DNA of 64,000 nt from Martinezella calliandrae (GTDB lineage: Bacteria; Pseudomonadota; Alphaproteobacteria; Rhizobiales; Rhizobiaceae), in the NCBI RefSeq assembly GCF_030272695.1, contig NZ_JARFYN010000032.1, positions 1-64,000 of the forward strand, written 5' to 3'. Position 1 is the first letter of the stretch; every line of letters begins with the position of its first letter. The notes beneath the pieces were generated by a model. That model saw only the letters and a program-made list of their open reading frames with translations, made no database searches and was not told the origin of the DNA. Positions 25,228-33,791 of this stretch are shown piece by piece. A program made the translations under genes and the position numbers.

Positions 25228-26409
25228 TCAGCTCCAGCCGCCGCCATAGGTCCGGTAGAAGATATGCATGCCGATGCGACCGACTTTCACCATTTCGGCC
25301 GCCCAATGCGGCCGAACGTAGACGGCGTGATAGTGGGTGGCGGAGCCGACTTCTGGCAGCCAGATTCTACCGGCGGTCACAGCCATGGCGACCTGGCGGG
25401 CGATCTTCCAGTGCTCCGGCGAATTGACGCGGTCTTTGACGTTGTCGCAGGCAAAGGAAAACTGGCAGGCATTGTGCCAATTGTCGTTTTGATAAACGAC
25501 ACCGCAGATGGTCTTCGGGTAGGCCGGGTTGCGGACGCGATTGAGGATGACCTGGGCGACAGCCGCCTGCCCCTTCACGGATTCCCCGCGCGCTTCGAAA
25601 TAGATACCGGTCGCGAGGCACTGCTGTTCATCCGACGAAAAGACCGAAGGAGGCAGGACATTCGCGGCCCATGCATGGTCCTCGGGGCCAATCTGAGGCA
25701 CGAAGCGGCCTTCGTTGTCCTGATCCTTGGCGAGAATCGAATCGAAGGGCGAGACGCGGGCGTAGTCTGGTGGCGGCGATGCATAGGCGGCAGCTAGAAC
25801 ATCTGCATCCTGGCTAGTCACCAGGCTCGCAAGGTAGGACGGCACGCTGTTGTCCGGCCTCGGCGGCTCTTTCTTATAGAAGGCCGTGGCAATCTGGATC
25901 TCCTTGCCACCGATCTTCGGCTTCAGGAAAGCGGTCTTGTCCTTGGTATCAAGCTCTGGGCGGAGCAGCATGCTGTCGCGCTGCAGCACGGAGCCGGCGG
26001 AAAAATCCTTGGGCGGCTGCATCGGCGCGACAGCAACCACCCGGCTCTTTTTGTCCTGGCGATTGATGCGATCTTCGTCGGGCCTTGGATCGCTGCCCTT
26101 TTTCTGCGACACGAAGGCGACGCGGCGGCCGTCGGGCATGACCAAACCGCCGTCGCCGACGGCTGCAGCGGTGGACGCATCGCCGAAGGCAAGCTCTTCC
26201 TGGTGCGTGGAACCGGCCGGCGATTTGGTGATTACCATGCGCCAGTTGCTACTACCCCTGTCGATACCCGCCAGCAGCCCGGCAAGATCGGCATAGGCCA
26301 CGGTGGACGGAAAGATCAGCCAGGCGCAAAACCCGAAGACGGCTGGCGAAGTCCAGTTTTTCGGCAAGAAACCAAACTTGCGGGGTACACGACTCGGACG
26401 AGGCAACAC
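25228..26409 (-). CDS. SleB-type cell wall hydrolase
   Basis: A 393-residue exported protein. One N-terminal hydrophobic segment (PAVFGFCAWLIFPSTVAYA, about 22-40) is a signal peptide or anchor. A low-complexity middle region follows, with a Hydrolase_2 (SleB-like) domain at about 275-390: CLATGIYFEARGESVKGQAAVAQ, ILNRVRNPAYPKTICGVVYQ, CQFSFACD and a final ATHYHAVYVRP. The glutamate of YFEARGE is the probable catalytic acid of a lytic transglycosylase-like amidase/glycosidase. The start is a GTG at 26409 with GGAG just upstream. Likely acts on peptidoglycan in the periplasm; spore germination does not apply in this group. Confidence 0.88.
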   Translation of the reverse strand: MLPRPSRVPRKFGFLPKNWTSPAVFGFCAWLIFPSTVAYADLAGLLAGIDRGSSNWRMVITKSPAGSTHQEELAFGDASTAAAVGDGGLVMPDGRRVAFVSQKKGSDPRPDEDRINRQDKKSRVVAVAPMQPPKDFSAGSVLQRDSMLLRPELDTKDKTAFLKPKIGGKEIQIATAFYKKEPPRPDNSVPSYLASLVTSQDADVLAAAYASPPPDYARVSPFDSILAKDQDNEGRFVPQIGPEDHAWAANVLPPSVFSSDEQQCLATGIYFEARGESVKGQAAVAQVILNRVRNPAYPKTICGVVYQNDNWHNACQFSFACDNVKDRVNSPEHWKIARQVAMAVTAGRIWLPEVGSATHYHAVYVRPHWAAEMVKVGRIGMHIFYRTYGGGWS

Positions 26410-26517
26410 CGGACTCCAACGGCACTGGACTAGGAGCCGGAATAATCTCCGATTAACCTTGATGGATGGTTAATTCGGCTGTTGCGCATTCACGAATACA
26501 TTCGGAATGCCGGCTAC

Positions 26518-26547
26518 AAAAGGCCCGGCGGAGATCCACCGGGCCTT
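26518..26547 (-). terminator. Terminator after kup
   Basis: AAGGCCCGG (26520-26528) pairs perfectly with CCGGGCCTT (26539-26547) around a 10-base loop. Preceding A residues (26518-26521) give TTTT on the minus strand. It lies 26 bases after the kup stop and before the hydrolase start region. Confidence 0.8.
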
Positions 26548-26572
26548 CGAACACATTAAAATGGTGTCGAGC

Positions 26573-28474
26573 TCAGATGATGACGTGCGATCCCAATTCC
26601 ACCACGCGGTTGGCCGGTAGGCGGAAGTAGTCGGAAGGATCGGTCGCGGCATTGGCGAGAGCGATGTAAAGTCGGTCCTGCCAGTGCGGCATGCCGGATT
26701 TGGCGTCGGGCACCAGCTTGCGGCGACCAAGATAGAAGGAGGTCGACATGATGTCGAACTTCAACCCGGTTTTGCGCAAAGTCGCCAATGCCTGCGAGAC
26801 GTTCTGTGACTCCATGAAGCCGAAGCGCAGCTCGACAATCGAGAAGCGGTCGGAGACTTTATCGACCGAGTAGCGGTCTTCCTGAGCGACACGCGGCTTG
26901 TTGATGGTGCGGATCGTCAAAATGACGTTCTTGTCGTGCAGGACGTGGTTGTGCTTCAGATTATGCAGGAGCGCGGCGGGCGCAGATTCCGGATCGCTGG
27001 TGAGGAAGATCGCCGTTCCAGGGACATGGGCCGGCGAGTGGTCGCTCTTGCGCTCGATCGAACTGACGAAGGACGACAAAGGAATATCGGTGTGCCGCGT
27101 CTTCTCCATCAGGAGAGCCGTGCCGCGGCGCCAGGTCCACATGATCACGGTGAAGGCGGTCGCCATCAGCACCGGAACATAGCCGCCGTCGCGGATTTTC
27201 AGGAGGTTCGCGCCGAGGAAGACGAATTCCAGCAACACCAGCGGCGCAAGCACGCCGACCGCCATCGGCAGCGACCAGTTCCAGCGAACGCGCACGAACT
27301 CGAAGGCCATGATTGAGGTGACAACCATCGCGCCGGTCACGGAGATGCCGTAAGCAATCGCCAGCGCATCCGAGGTCTTGAAGCTTAATACGAGGAAGAT
27401 GACGCCGAAGAACAGCACGGCATTGACCGACGGCAGGAAGATCTGTCCTGTATTGGTCTCGGACGTGAAGAGGATCTCCATGCGCGGCAGGAAGCCGAGA
27501 TGGATTGCCTGGCGCGTGAGCGAGAAGGCACCGGTGATGACCGCCTGGCTGGCGATGATCGTCGCCAGGGTGGCAAGAATAACCACCGGCAGGATAGCCC
27601 AATGCGGAAATATCAGGAAGAACGGGTCGGACATAGCCATGGGGTCGCGTAGCACCAAGGCGCCCTGACCGAAGTAGTTCAAAGTCAGTGACGGAAACAC
27701 AAGCGCAAACCAGGCCCACTGGATCGGGCGGCGGCCGAAATGGCCGAGGTCGGCATAAAGGGCTTCCGCACCCGTCACGGTCAAGAACACCGCACCCAAG
27801 ACGACGACGCCGAGAAAGCCCTCCCGTACAAGGAAGCTCACCGCATAATAGGGATTGAGTGCGGCCAGAATGCTGAAATCATCGGAAATGTGCATGATGC
27901 CGGCAAGGCCCAGGACGATGAACCAGAGTGCCATGATCGGACCGAAGAAGCGGGCAACTGCGCCGGTGCCGTGCGACTGGATCGCGAAAAGCAGCGCCAT
28001 GATCGCGACGGATATGGGCACGATGTAGTCCGTCAGAGATGGTGTGACGAGCTTCAGGCCTTCGACGGCGGAGAGAACCGAAAGGGCCGGAGTGATCATC
28101 GCGTCGCCGAGGAAGAGTGCGGCGCCCATCAATCCCAGCAGCATCAGGATGGCCGTATGGCCGTTCGCCGTCTTCATCAACAGCGCCAGCAGCGACAGTG
28201 TGCCGCCTTCACCGTCGTTGTCCGCGCGGAGCAGAAAAAGGACGTATTTAATCGTGACGATGATCGTCAGCGTCCAGAACATCAGCGAGATGACACTGAT
28301 GACTTCGCCGCGCGTCAAGCCGTCGGCGGCTACCGGCTTCAATGCTTCGCGAAAGGCGTAGAGCGGGCTCGTGCCGATATCGCCGTACACCACGCCAATC
28401 GAACCGAGGGCGAGATATGCGAGCTTACCAGCGTTCATTTTCCCGTCGGGAGAATGATGGGTTTCGTCAGACAT
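26573..28474 (-). CDS. kup: KUP family potassium:proton symporter
   Basis: A 633-residue low-affinity K+ uptake protein. The N-terminal signature LALGSIGVVYGDIGTSPLYAFRE (about 21-43) is unmistakable. About twelve membrane segments follow to residue 440, then a C-terminal cytoplasmic domain of about 190 residues ending in a conserved VELGSHVII tail. The start is 17 bases after the corA stop, so corA and kup are co-transcribed. A terminator follows. It may be one of several kup copies in the genome. Confidence 0.95.
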   Translation of the reverse strand: MSDETHHSPDGKMNAGKLAYLALGSIGVVYGDIGTSPLYAFREALKPVAADGLTRGEVISVISLMFWTLTIIVTIKYVLFLLRADNDGEGGTLSLLALLMKTANGHTAILMLLGLMGAALFLGDAMITPALSVLSAVEGLKLVTPSLTDYIVPISVAIMALLFAIQSHGTGAVARFFGPIMALWFIVLGLAGIMHISDDFSILAALNPYYAVSFLVREGFLGVVVLGAVFLTVTGAEALYADLGHFGRRPIQWAWFALVFPSLTLNYFGQGALVLRDPMAMSDPFFLIFPHWAILPVVILATLATIIASQAVITGAFSLTRQAIHLGFLPRMEILFTSETNTGQIFLPSVNAVLFFGVIFLVLSFKTSDALAIAYGISVTGAMVVTSIMAFEFVRVRWNWSLPMAVGVLAPLVLLEFVFLGANLLKIRDGGYVPVLMATAFTVIMWTWRRGTALLMEKTRHTDIPLSSFVSSIERKSDHSPAHVPGTAIFLTSDPESAPAALLHNLKHNHVLHDKNVILTIRTINKPRVAQEDRYSVDKVSDRFSIVELRFGFMESQNVSQALATLRKTGLKFDIMSTSFYLGRRKLVPDAKSGMPHWQDRLYIALANAATDPSDYFRLPANRVVELGSHVII

Positions 28475-28491
28475 TCAGGGTCACTAGACTC

Positions 28492-29469
28492 TCAGAGCCA
28501 GCCTTTCCAGCGAAAAAAGAAAAACGGAACGACGGCAGACACCACCATCAAGAGCAACGACGCCGGGTAACCATAGGCAAAATGCAGCTCGGGTAAGAAC
28601 TCGAAATTCATACCATAAATCGACGCCACAAGCGTCGGCGGCAGGAAGACTACGGAGGCGATCGAGAAAATCTTGATGATGGCGTTCTGCTCGATATTGA
28701 TCAGGCCGAGCGACGCATCGAGCAAGAAAGTAATATTACCGGCGACGAATGACGCATGTTCGGACAGAGATTGCACATCCCGCGAGACATTGTGGCACAA
28801 TTCCTTGGCCTCATGGTCCTGCTGCATGGCGGGGATCGTATGAAGGAAGGTCAGAAGCCGCGACAATGAACTCAAGCTATCGCGCACTTTGCTGACCGTG
28901 CGATGGTAACCTGCAATGTCCTTCAGCTTCTCTTCCAGATAGTTCGACGGACGGCGGATTTTCTTCACGCGATCGCCGAAAACATGCACCGACAATATAT
29001 CGATGCCGGAGATCGTCTGTTCAAGGACTTCCGCCGTGCGGTCGACAATTGTTTCCAGAAGCTTCGCCAGAAGCGCGACCCCAGTCCGCCGCTCCTTCGG
29101 AACTCGCTGCAGCGCTGCGATGAACAGCGCAAAGGATTTCGGCTGCGCATAGCGGATCGTGACCAGGCGATGATCCGTCAGGATGAAGGCGACATCGGTC
29201 AGCGTCGGCAGGTTGGTGTCGATCTTCCACAGCAGCGAAGCCGTCAAGAAAACCGAGCCCTCTTCGACATAGAGCCGGCTCGAGGGTTCGATGTCCTTCA
29301 TATCTTCGCGAGTCGGCACTTCGAGCCCTAGCAGGCGCTCGATATTTTTTTCCTCTTCCCGCGACGGTTCGACCATGTCGATCCAGACTGCGCTCTCCGG
29401 CAATCGAGCAATGCTCGAAAGATCAGCCAATTCGAGAGCCTTGCAGTCGGAGCTGTAGGCAGTGATCAA
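28492..29469 (-). CDS. corA: CorA family magnesium transporter
   Basis: A 325-residue protein with a large cytoplasmic N-domain and two C-terminal membrane helices. The selectivity loop YGMNFE follows the first helix (VVFLPPTLVASIYGMN); the usual MPE-type extension is FLPEL. The N-terminal domain (WIDMVEPSREEEKNIERLLG) is typical of the bacterial CorA branch. It precedes kup by 17 bases. Mg2+ is the expected substrate; Co2+/Ni2+ are also carried by some members. Confidence 0.94.
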   Translation of the reverse strand: MITAYSSDCKALELADLSSIARLPESAVWIDMVEPSREEEKNIERLLGLEVPTREDMKDIEPSSRLYVEEGSVFLTASLLWKIDTNLPTLTDVAFILTDHRLVTIRYAQPKSFALFIAALQRVPKERRTGVALLAKLLETIVDRTAEVLEQTISGIDILSVHVFGDRVKKIRRPSNYLEEKLKDIAGYHRTVSKVRDSLSSLSRLLTFLHTIPAMQQDHEAKELCHNVSRDVQSLSEHASFVAGNITFLLDASLGLINIEQNAIIKIFSIASVVFLPPTLVASIYGMNFEFLPELHFAYGYPASLLLMVVSAVVPFFFFRWKGWL

Positions 29470-29880
29470 CGGATCGCCCTCGGCGCGTCAGAGGCAAAGC
29501 GGTAGCCGTGGCGCTTTGTGCGCTGTTGCCGCGATTCTGCCGATGCCCAGTAAATAAAGCTCATAAAACTCCCGGCGTATCCCGCCGGTCCGGCTGAGAA
29601 TCCGTGTCCATGCTCCATTGCGCAGCTGTACCAATCCCTCGTCCGTCCTGAGAAGGCTGATTGCTCAGGCGAGACGAAGTCACCATTTGGCAGTTGGCCG
29701 TCATCTGAAATGCCCGACCAAATTCACGCCGGCGGCGCATATGAAGCAAAGCTCGCAAAGAATCAAGTCACAACCCCTTCGATGCGCGCTTTCACCGCAG
29801 ATTCACGATCGTGGGGAGTCATAGCACACGGCGCTGGCAAGGCAATCGTGCCAACCGTTGATCGGCACGCATCTTGTAAA
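29470..29880. other. Intergenic region upstream of corA
   Basis: 411 bases between the corA start and the Mrp gene stop. No convincing gene: minus 29561-29758 and plus 29710-30225 frames lack ribosome sites and family features. No Mg2+-responsive leader or riboswitch could be recognised by eye. The corA-kup promoter must lie here. Confidence 0.5.
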
Positions 29881-31032
29881 TTACTCGAAGACGATGGTTG
29901 GCGCCGCGCGCTGAGGCATGTTGCTTATCTGCGCCCAGACTTTGGCTGCGATATCGCGATAGATGCCTGCGACAGTGCCATTCGGGTCGGAAGCGACCAG
30001 CGGCGTACCGGCATCGGAAGTCTCACGGATACCCATGGTCAGCGGCACTTCGCCGAGGAAAGGTACGCCGATCCTCTCAGCCTCCTTGCGCGCGCCGCCA
30101 TGGCCGAAGATATCGTAACGTGCGCCGGTGTCCGGAGCGATGAAATAGCTCATATTTTCGACGATGCCGAGCACCGGCACTTCCACCTTGCGGAACATGT
30201 TGAGACCCTTGCGGGCGTCAATTAGTGCCAGATCCTGCGGTGTCGAGACGATAATGGCGCCAGCGAGCGGCACCTGCTGCGCCATGGTCAGTTGCGCATC
30301 GCCTGTCCCTGGCGGCATGTCGACAACAAGTACATCGAGTTGACCCCACGCGACTTCGCGCAACATCTGCAACAGTGCCGACTGCACCATCGGCCCGCGC
30401 CAGATCATCGCCGTCTCTTCTTCGACGAGGAAGCCCATGGACATGACCTTCAGGCCGTAATTCTGCATGGGGTTGATGATGCGACCATCGATCTGCGTCG
30501 GCCGGCCGGAAATCTTCAAGAGACGCGGCATGGACGGGCCGTAGATGTCAGCATCCAGAATGCCAACGCGCAGACCGTTGGCGAGCAGGCCGAGCGCGAG
30601 ATTGACGGCTGTCGTCGATTTGCCGACGCCGCCCTTGCCGGATGCAACGGCAATAATGGCGCCAACGCCGGGAACGCCGATCTTGCCGGCACGCGGCGGC
30701 TGTTGCGGTGCTGCGTGGGCGTGAGAATGCGCAGCCGGCTGAGCGGGGGCCGGGCGCGCGGCAGATGCGCCAGTGCCGGCCTTCTTGTCCGCAGTCAGCG
30801 CGACCAACGCTCCTTTCACGCCAGGCAATTCCTTGATAACGCGCTCGGCAGCGAGGCGCATCGGCTCCAATTCCTTGGCACGTTCAGCCGGAACCGTAAT
30901 CGAGAAATATACCTTGGCATCGGAAATGAAGACATCCGATACCATGCCGAGCTCGACGATGTTGTGCTCCAGATCCGGGCCGCGAACGGTTCTAAGCGTT
31001 TCCAGAACCTGTTCCTTGGTGATGTCTGCCAT
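29881..31032 (-). CDS. Mrp/NBP35-type Fe-S carrier P-loop ATPase
   Basis: A 383-residue protein: N-terminal DUF59/MIP18-like domain (about 5-85), a His/Pro/Ala-rich linker (SHAHAAPQQPP), then a ParA-like ATPase with deviant Walker A VASGKGGVGKSTT (about 129-141), DADIYGPSMPRLL and VVDMPPGTGDAQLT. Mrp (ApbC) proteins bind and deliver Fe-S clusters. The C-terminal CxxC that holds the bridging cluster in E. coli Mrp is absent; the equivalent loop reads ENMSYFIAPDTGARYDIF. GAGG lies directly before ATG 31032, rather close. No operon partner. Confidence 0.92.
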   Translation of the reverse strand: MADITKEQVLETLRTVRGPDLEHNIVELGMVSDVFISDAKVYFSITVPAERAKELEPMRLAAERVIKELPGVKGALVALTADKKAGTGASAARPAPAQPAAHSHAHAAPQQPPRAGKIGVPGVGAIIAVASGKGGVGKSTTAVNLALGLLANGLRVGILDADIYGPSMPRLLKISGRPTQIDGRIINPMQNYGLKVMSMGFLVEEETAMIWRGPMVQSALLQMLREVAWGQLDVLVVDMPPGTGDAQLTMAQQVPLAGAIIVSTPQDLALIDARKGLNMFRKVEVPVLGIVENMSYFIAPDTGARYDIFGHGGARKEAERIGVPFLGEVPLTMGIRETSDAGTPLVASDPNGTVAGIYRDIAAKVWAQISNMPQRAAPTIVFE

Positions 31033-31170
31033 TCCATCCTCGCTGCACGATTTCCATCCGGATCGCGGCGCGGCCCCAGCAAACGCTCCGGATCTCTTGA
31101 GGCTTAGATAGTGGAGTGATGGAACTTCGCCAAACGAAATTAAGGGGAATATGGATAAAACGCTGAGTGT

Positions 31171-31217
31171 GTTGCGGCCGGCAGGTCCGCCGGGCTTAGA
31201 GCCCCGCCAGCCGCAAC
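31171..31217. other. Compound stem-loop upstream of the Mrp gene
   Basis: GTTGCGGC (31171-31178) pairs with GCCGCAAC (31210-31217), and inside them GGGC-TTAGA-GCCC (31192-31195 and 31201-31204) can form a second stem. No U tract follows on either strand. It sits 140 bases upstream of the Mrp start and 6 bases after the stop of a doubtful minus-strand frame. Confidence 0.4.
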
Positions 31218-31222
31218 GCTCG

Positions 31223-31414
31223 CTAGGAGAAGCGATATTCGCGGGGCACGTAAAGCAAAGCTTTGAAAGGACTAGGGCGAGCGCCCAAAAAATCGCGCAT
31301 TAAACCCCCTTGGTTCTTAAAACGTGCCAAATAAGCAACAGCCGCCGCCGATACCGTGCCGCCGGGAGAAGCAACGACAACAGCATCGGCAGCAGCTGCC
31401 GGATCCGCGCGCAT
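31223..31414 (-). CDS. Doubtful small open frame (63 codons)
   Basis: Encodes MRADPAAAADAVVVASPG, a glycine/alanine-rich middle and FKALLYVPREYRFS. There is no ribosome site before the ATG and no recognisable family. The only support is a stem-loop just after its stop. More likely non-coding; recorded because the region of 750 bases has no other candidate. Confidence 0.15.
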   Translation of the reverse strand: MRADPAAAADAVVVASPGGTVSAAAVAYLARFKNQGGLMRDFLGARPSPFKALLYVPREYRFS

Positions 31415-31691
31415 TAACCGGCGCTGGTATCAAAGTCCCCTCTGGACCTCTGTCCATTGAAATGCAGAAAGCGTGCCAGTTCCGCGAAATTTGAAAACCA
31501 TATATTTTTCAAGCTATTGCGGACGCAGCCAGTTTCAATCCGGAAATCGGTGCAGAAGCTGTCAGCACGATTTATGTGCAACGCACAAAATTGGCGCAGA
31601 AAATTGCCCGGATTTCACTCGCTCTCACTCTTCATCCGAGCAGAATCCGCGCCAAAGCCGTAACGTGGCTAGGGACCACGGTCTTTTGTCA

Positions 31692-31734
31692 GCATGATCT
31701 TCTCCAAAACCGTCGCGCCCTCTTTGGGGTCATG
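31692..31734. repeat. Dispersed palindromic repeat, copy 1
   Basis: Begins GCATGATCTTCTCCAAAACC and ends TTTGGGGTCATG, an imperfect inverted repeat. It is a diverged relative of a short palindromic element that I recall as very common between genes in Rhizobium and Agrobacterium. A second copy starts 12 bases later. The two may be one duplicated unit. Confidence 0.65.
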
Positions 31735-31745
31735 GTCCATTCTGG

Positions 31746-31789
31746 GCATGATCTTTTCCAAAAACTGCTCCGCACTTTTTGGGATCATG
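31746..31789. repeat. Dispersed palindromic repeat, copy 2
   Basis: Begins GCATGATCTTTTCCAAAAA and ends CTTTTTGGGATCATG, with arms GCATGATC/GATCATG. Better preserved than copy 1. It ends two bases before the luxR stop codon, so it forms the immediate 3' flank of that gene and may act as its transcript end. Confidence 0.7.
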
Positions 31790-31791
31790 TC

Positions 31792-32532
31792 TTACTTGAT
31801 CAACCCGACTCGGAGCGCTTTGGCGACTGCCTGGGTGCGATTGACCGTGTCCAGCTTCTTGGTTGCCCGGTTCAGGTAGTGATTGACCGTGTGTTCGGAG
31901 AGCGTCAGGATTTCTGCGATTTCGGCGCTGGTCTTACCCGCGGCCGTCCAGTTCAAGCAATCGATCTCTCGATCCGTCAGCGCGTCGGCCACCCGGATGT
32001 CCATGTTGCGGATTTCCGCGAGGCGGTCGAAAATATAGAGCGCGACGTAGCAGAGATCCTTAATCTCCTCGGCTGAGAAGAGCTCGCGGTCGCCGGCAAG
32101 CGACACTGCTCCGCGAAGGCCAGATGCGTCGTGGGTCGGCAAATAGATGCAGCGTGTCATGCGGAAACGTTCGAACAACGCGGTAATAAGTTGGGCTCTG
32201 CCATCATCGCGATTGGTGCTTGCCGTTGTCTCGTGAATAAAAGGCAATGTGGAATTGCGCAAACGCCGCAGCACCGGGCTGTTCGTCATCAGCCCTTCCT
32301 GGTCGTAGGTTGCCAGGAGTTCGACGGGCCAGTTGTTGATTACCGAATTGCTCTGCAGTTCGAAAGATGTAACCGGCGGCAGGTTCAGGACCATGAATGC
32401 CCGGCAGCGATAGGCTTCCGTCAGCCGCTTCATAAAGCGAAAAACATCGAACTGTGTCTTCAGACCGGTAATTTCATCAATATAATCCTCGCCCCGAGGG
32501 GGCCTTCCCGTCTGCACCAATGCTGCCATCAT
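31792..32532 (-). CDS. LuxR-family regulator with autoinducer-type N-domain (solo)
   Basis: A 246-residue protein: N-terminal autoinducer-binding-like domain (about 20-170) and a C-terminal LuxR helix-turn-helix (LTDREIDCLNWTAAGKTSAE and SEHTVNHYLNRATKKL, about 185-246). Trp68 and Tyr76 (NWPVELLATYDQE) keep two of the usual ligand-pocket residues, but the Asp-Pro that follows is Ser85-Pro86, and PF-x-W near 98 is PFIH. No luxI-type synthase is near, so it is a solo. Two ATGs start the frame (32532, 32529) after GAAGAAG. The ligand may be a modified acyl-homoserine lactone or a plant compound; this cannot be told. Confidence 0.9.
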   Translation of the reverse strand: MMAALVQTGRPPRGEDYIDEITGLKTQFDVFRFMKRLTEAYRCRAFMVLNLPPVTSFELQSNSVINNWPVELLATYDQEGLMTNSPVLRRLRNSTLPFIHETTASTNRDDGRAQLITALFERFRMTRCIYLPTHDASGLRGAVSLAGDRELFSAEEIKDLCYVALYIFDRLAEIRNMDIRVADALTDREIDCLNWTAAGKTSAEIAEILTLSEHTVNHYLNRATKKLDTVNRTQAVAKALRVGLIK

Positions 32533-32853
32533 TAGTCTTCTTCATGTAATGGAGGGACGCATACTCGAAATCGCCGCCTCCAGGCCTCCGGGTCACCACA
32601 TTAACGCCGACAGGCCGGCGCTTGATCAAATATAAATTTTTAAAAATCTCGCACAATGCGACACTCATACTGCGGCGCCCGGCAATCGTTCGCCTATCTC
32701 CTCAGAACGCAGCGGCAGGTACTCAACAAGAATGGCAGTTCATCTACGATTCTCATCAAGCGATTTAGAATAAATGTTTAAGTTGGCCAAGGTCCAGCAC
32801 ATGAAAGGCAAAATTGGTGAATTTCACATGACAGTCGAGAAAAATCGGCGGGA
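32533..32853. other. Intergenic region between luxR and iclR
   Basis: 321 bases. The first part is AT-rich (ATAAATTTTTAAAAATC near 32640) and probably carries the luxR promoter. A short GTGAATTTCAC palindrome lies at 32817-32827. No gene or convincing terminator was found. Confidence 0.5.
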
Positions 32854-33693
32854 TTAACGCCTCGGGCCAAGCCGACTGCGCATATCCTGCATGATTGCGG
32901 CCGCTGCAGCCTTTACCAAAGGCGCCCATTCCTGCAATTTTTCCGACGTAACGCGGTAGGCCGGGCCGGTCACCGAGACGCCGGCCAGTATATCGCCATC
33001 GTCTGAACGGATAGGCGCGGCGACGCAGCATATGCCGGTTTCATGCTCCTCACGATCAAAAGCGCAACCGCGCACCCTTATAGCAGCGATGTCGGCCTGA
33101 AGATCTGCAACGCTGCGGTGGGTATGCTCGGTATAGGCACGAAACTGGAGGGCGGAGATTCGGGCTTCGAGGCTGATATCGTCCAGCGCAGACAAAGCCG
33201 CCTTGCCGACCCCAGTGCAATAGGCTGGCGAGGCGTTGCCGATCTCAGAATACATGCGCACCGACTGCCGGCCTTCGACCTTGTCGAGATAGATGACCTC
33301 GGTGCCACGCAGGACGCCGAGGTGCACAGTCTCGCCGGTCTGCGCCTGTAGAAGGCGCAGATGCGGCTCGGCGACGGCCCGAAATTCGTTGCGCGCCCAA
33401 CTGCGTGACGCAAGGTTCAAGAGCCTGATGCCGGGCAGATAGCGCCCGTCGCGATCGGTTTCCAGCAACCCCTCCTCAACGAGATGCGACAATTGCCTAT
33501 GCAGCGTTCCGCGCGGCTGGTCGGACAGCGACAGGATGTCGGTGAAGCGCATCGGACTGTCGGCCAGCGCAACGAGATCAATGAGCGCCATGAGCTTGCC
33601 GAGCGTCCCGGTCTCCCTGCCGCGGCGGACATCCCCCGTATGTTCGCCCTGTTTCGAATTCACGACTGCCTCGCCACGTCTACTGCGTACCAT
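32854..33693 (-). CDS. IclR family transcriptional regulator
   Basis: A 279-residue regulator with an N-terminal winged helix (about 30-90; RFTDILSLSDQPRGTLHRQL) and a C-terminal IclR effector domain (LGVLRGTEVIYLDKVEGRQSVRM, SPAYCTGVGKAALS, GCAFDREEHETGICCVAAPI). It diverges from the dgo-type operon, and a palindromic candidate operator lies between, so it probably controls that operon in response to a sugar acid. ATG 33693 follows AAGGA; GTG 33696 is possible. Confidence 0.93.
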   Translation of the reverse strand: MVRSRRGEAVVNSKQGEHTGDVRRGRETGTLGKLMALIDLVALADSPMRFTDILSLSDQPRGTLHRQLSHLVEEGLLETDRDGRYLPGIRLLNLASRSWARNEFRAVAEPHLRLLQAQTGETVHLGVLRGTEVIYLDKVEGRQSVRMYSEIGNASPAYCTGVGKAALSALDDISLEARISALQFRAYTEHTHRSVADLQADIAAIRVRGCAFDREEHETGICCVAAPIRSDDGDILAGVSVTGPAYRVTSEKLQEWAPLVKAAAAAIMQDMRSRLGPRR

Positions 33694-33746
33694 CACATCC
33701 TTGACACGGCTGAAGGGTAATCCGATAATTCCATATAGTCAAATAC

Positions 33747-33765
33747 AGTTCCAAATAATGGAACT
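33747..33765. promoter_or_regulatory. Candidate IclR operator
   Basis: AGTTCCA-AATAA-TGGAACT is a perfect 7-5-7 inverted repeat in the 98-base spacer between the IclR gene and the SDR gene. IclR-type regulators often bind palindromes with GTTCC- or TGGAA-like half sites. A nearby ATTCCAT could be a further half site. It is 27 bases before the SDR start codon, suitable for repression. Confidence 0.6.
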
Positions 33766-33791
33766 ACATATTTTTCGGGAGGGAGACGAAC

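Noticed and set aside
29710..30225. A 171-codon plus-strand open frame upstream of corA
   Set aside because: More than half is antisense to the Mrp gene, and it has no ribosome site.
31223..31414. 63-codon minus-strand frame as a real gene
   Set aside because: Listed only with very low confidence: no ribosome site and no family; the stem-loop after it has no U tract.
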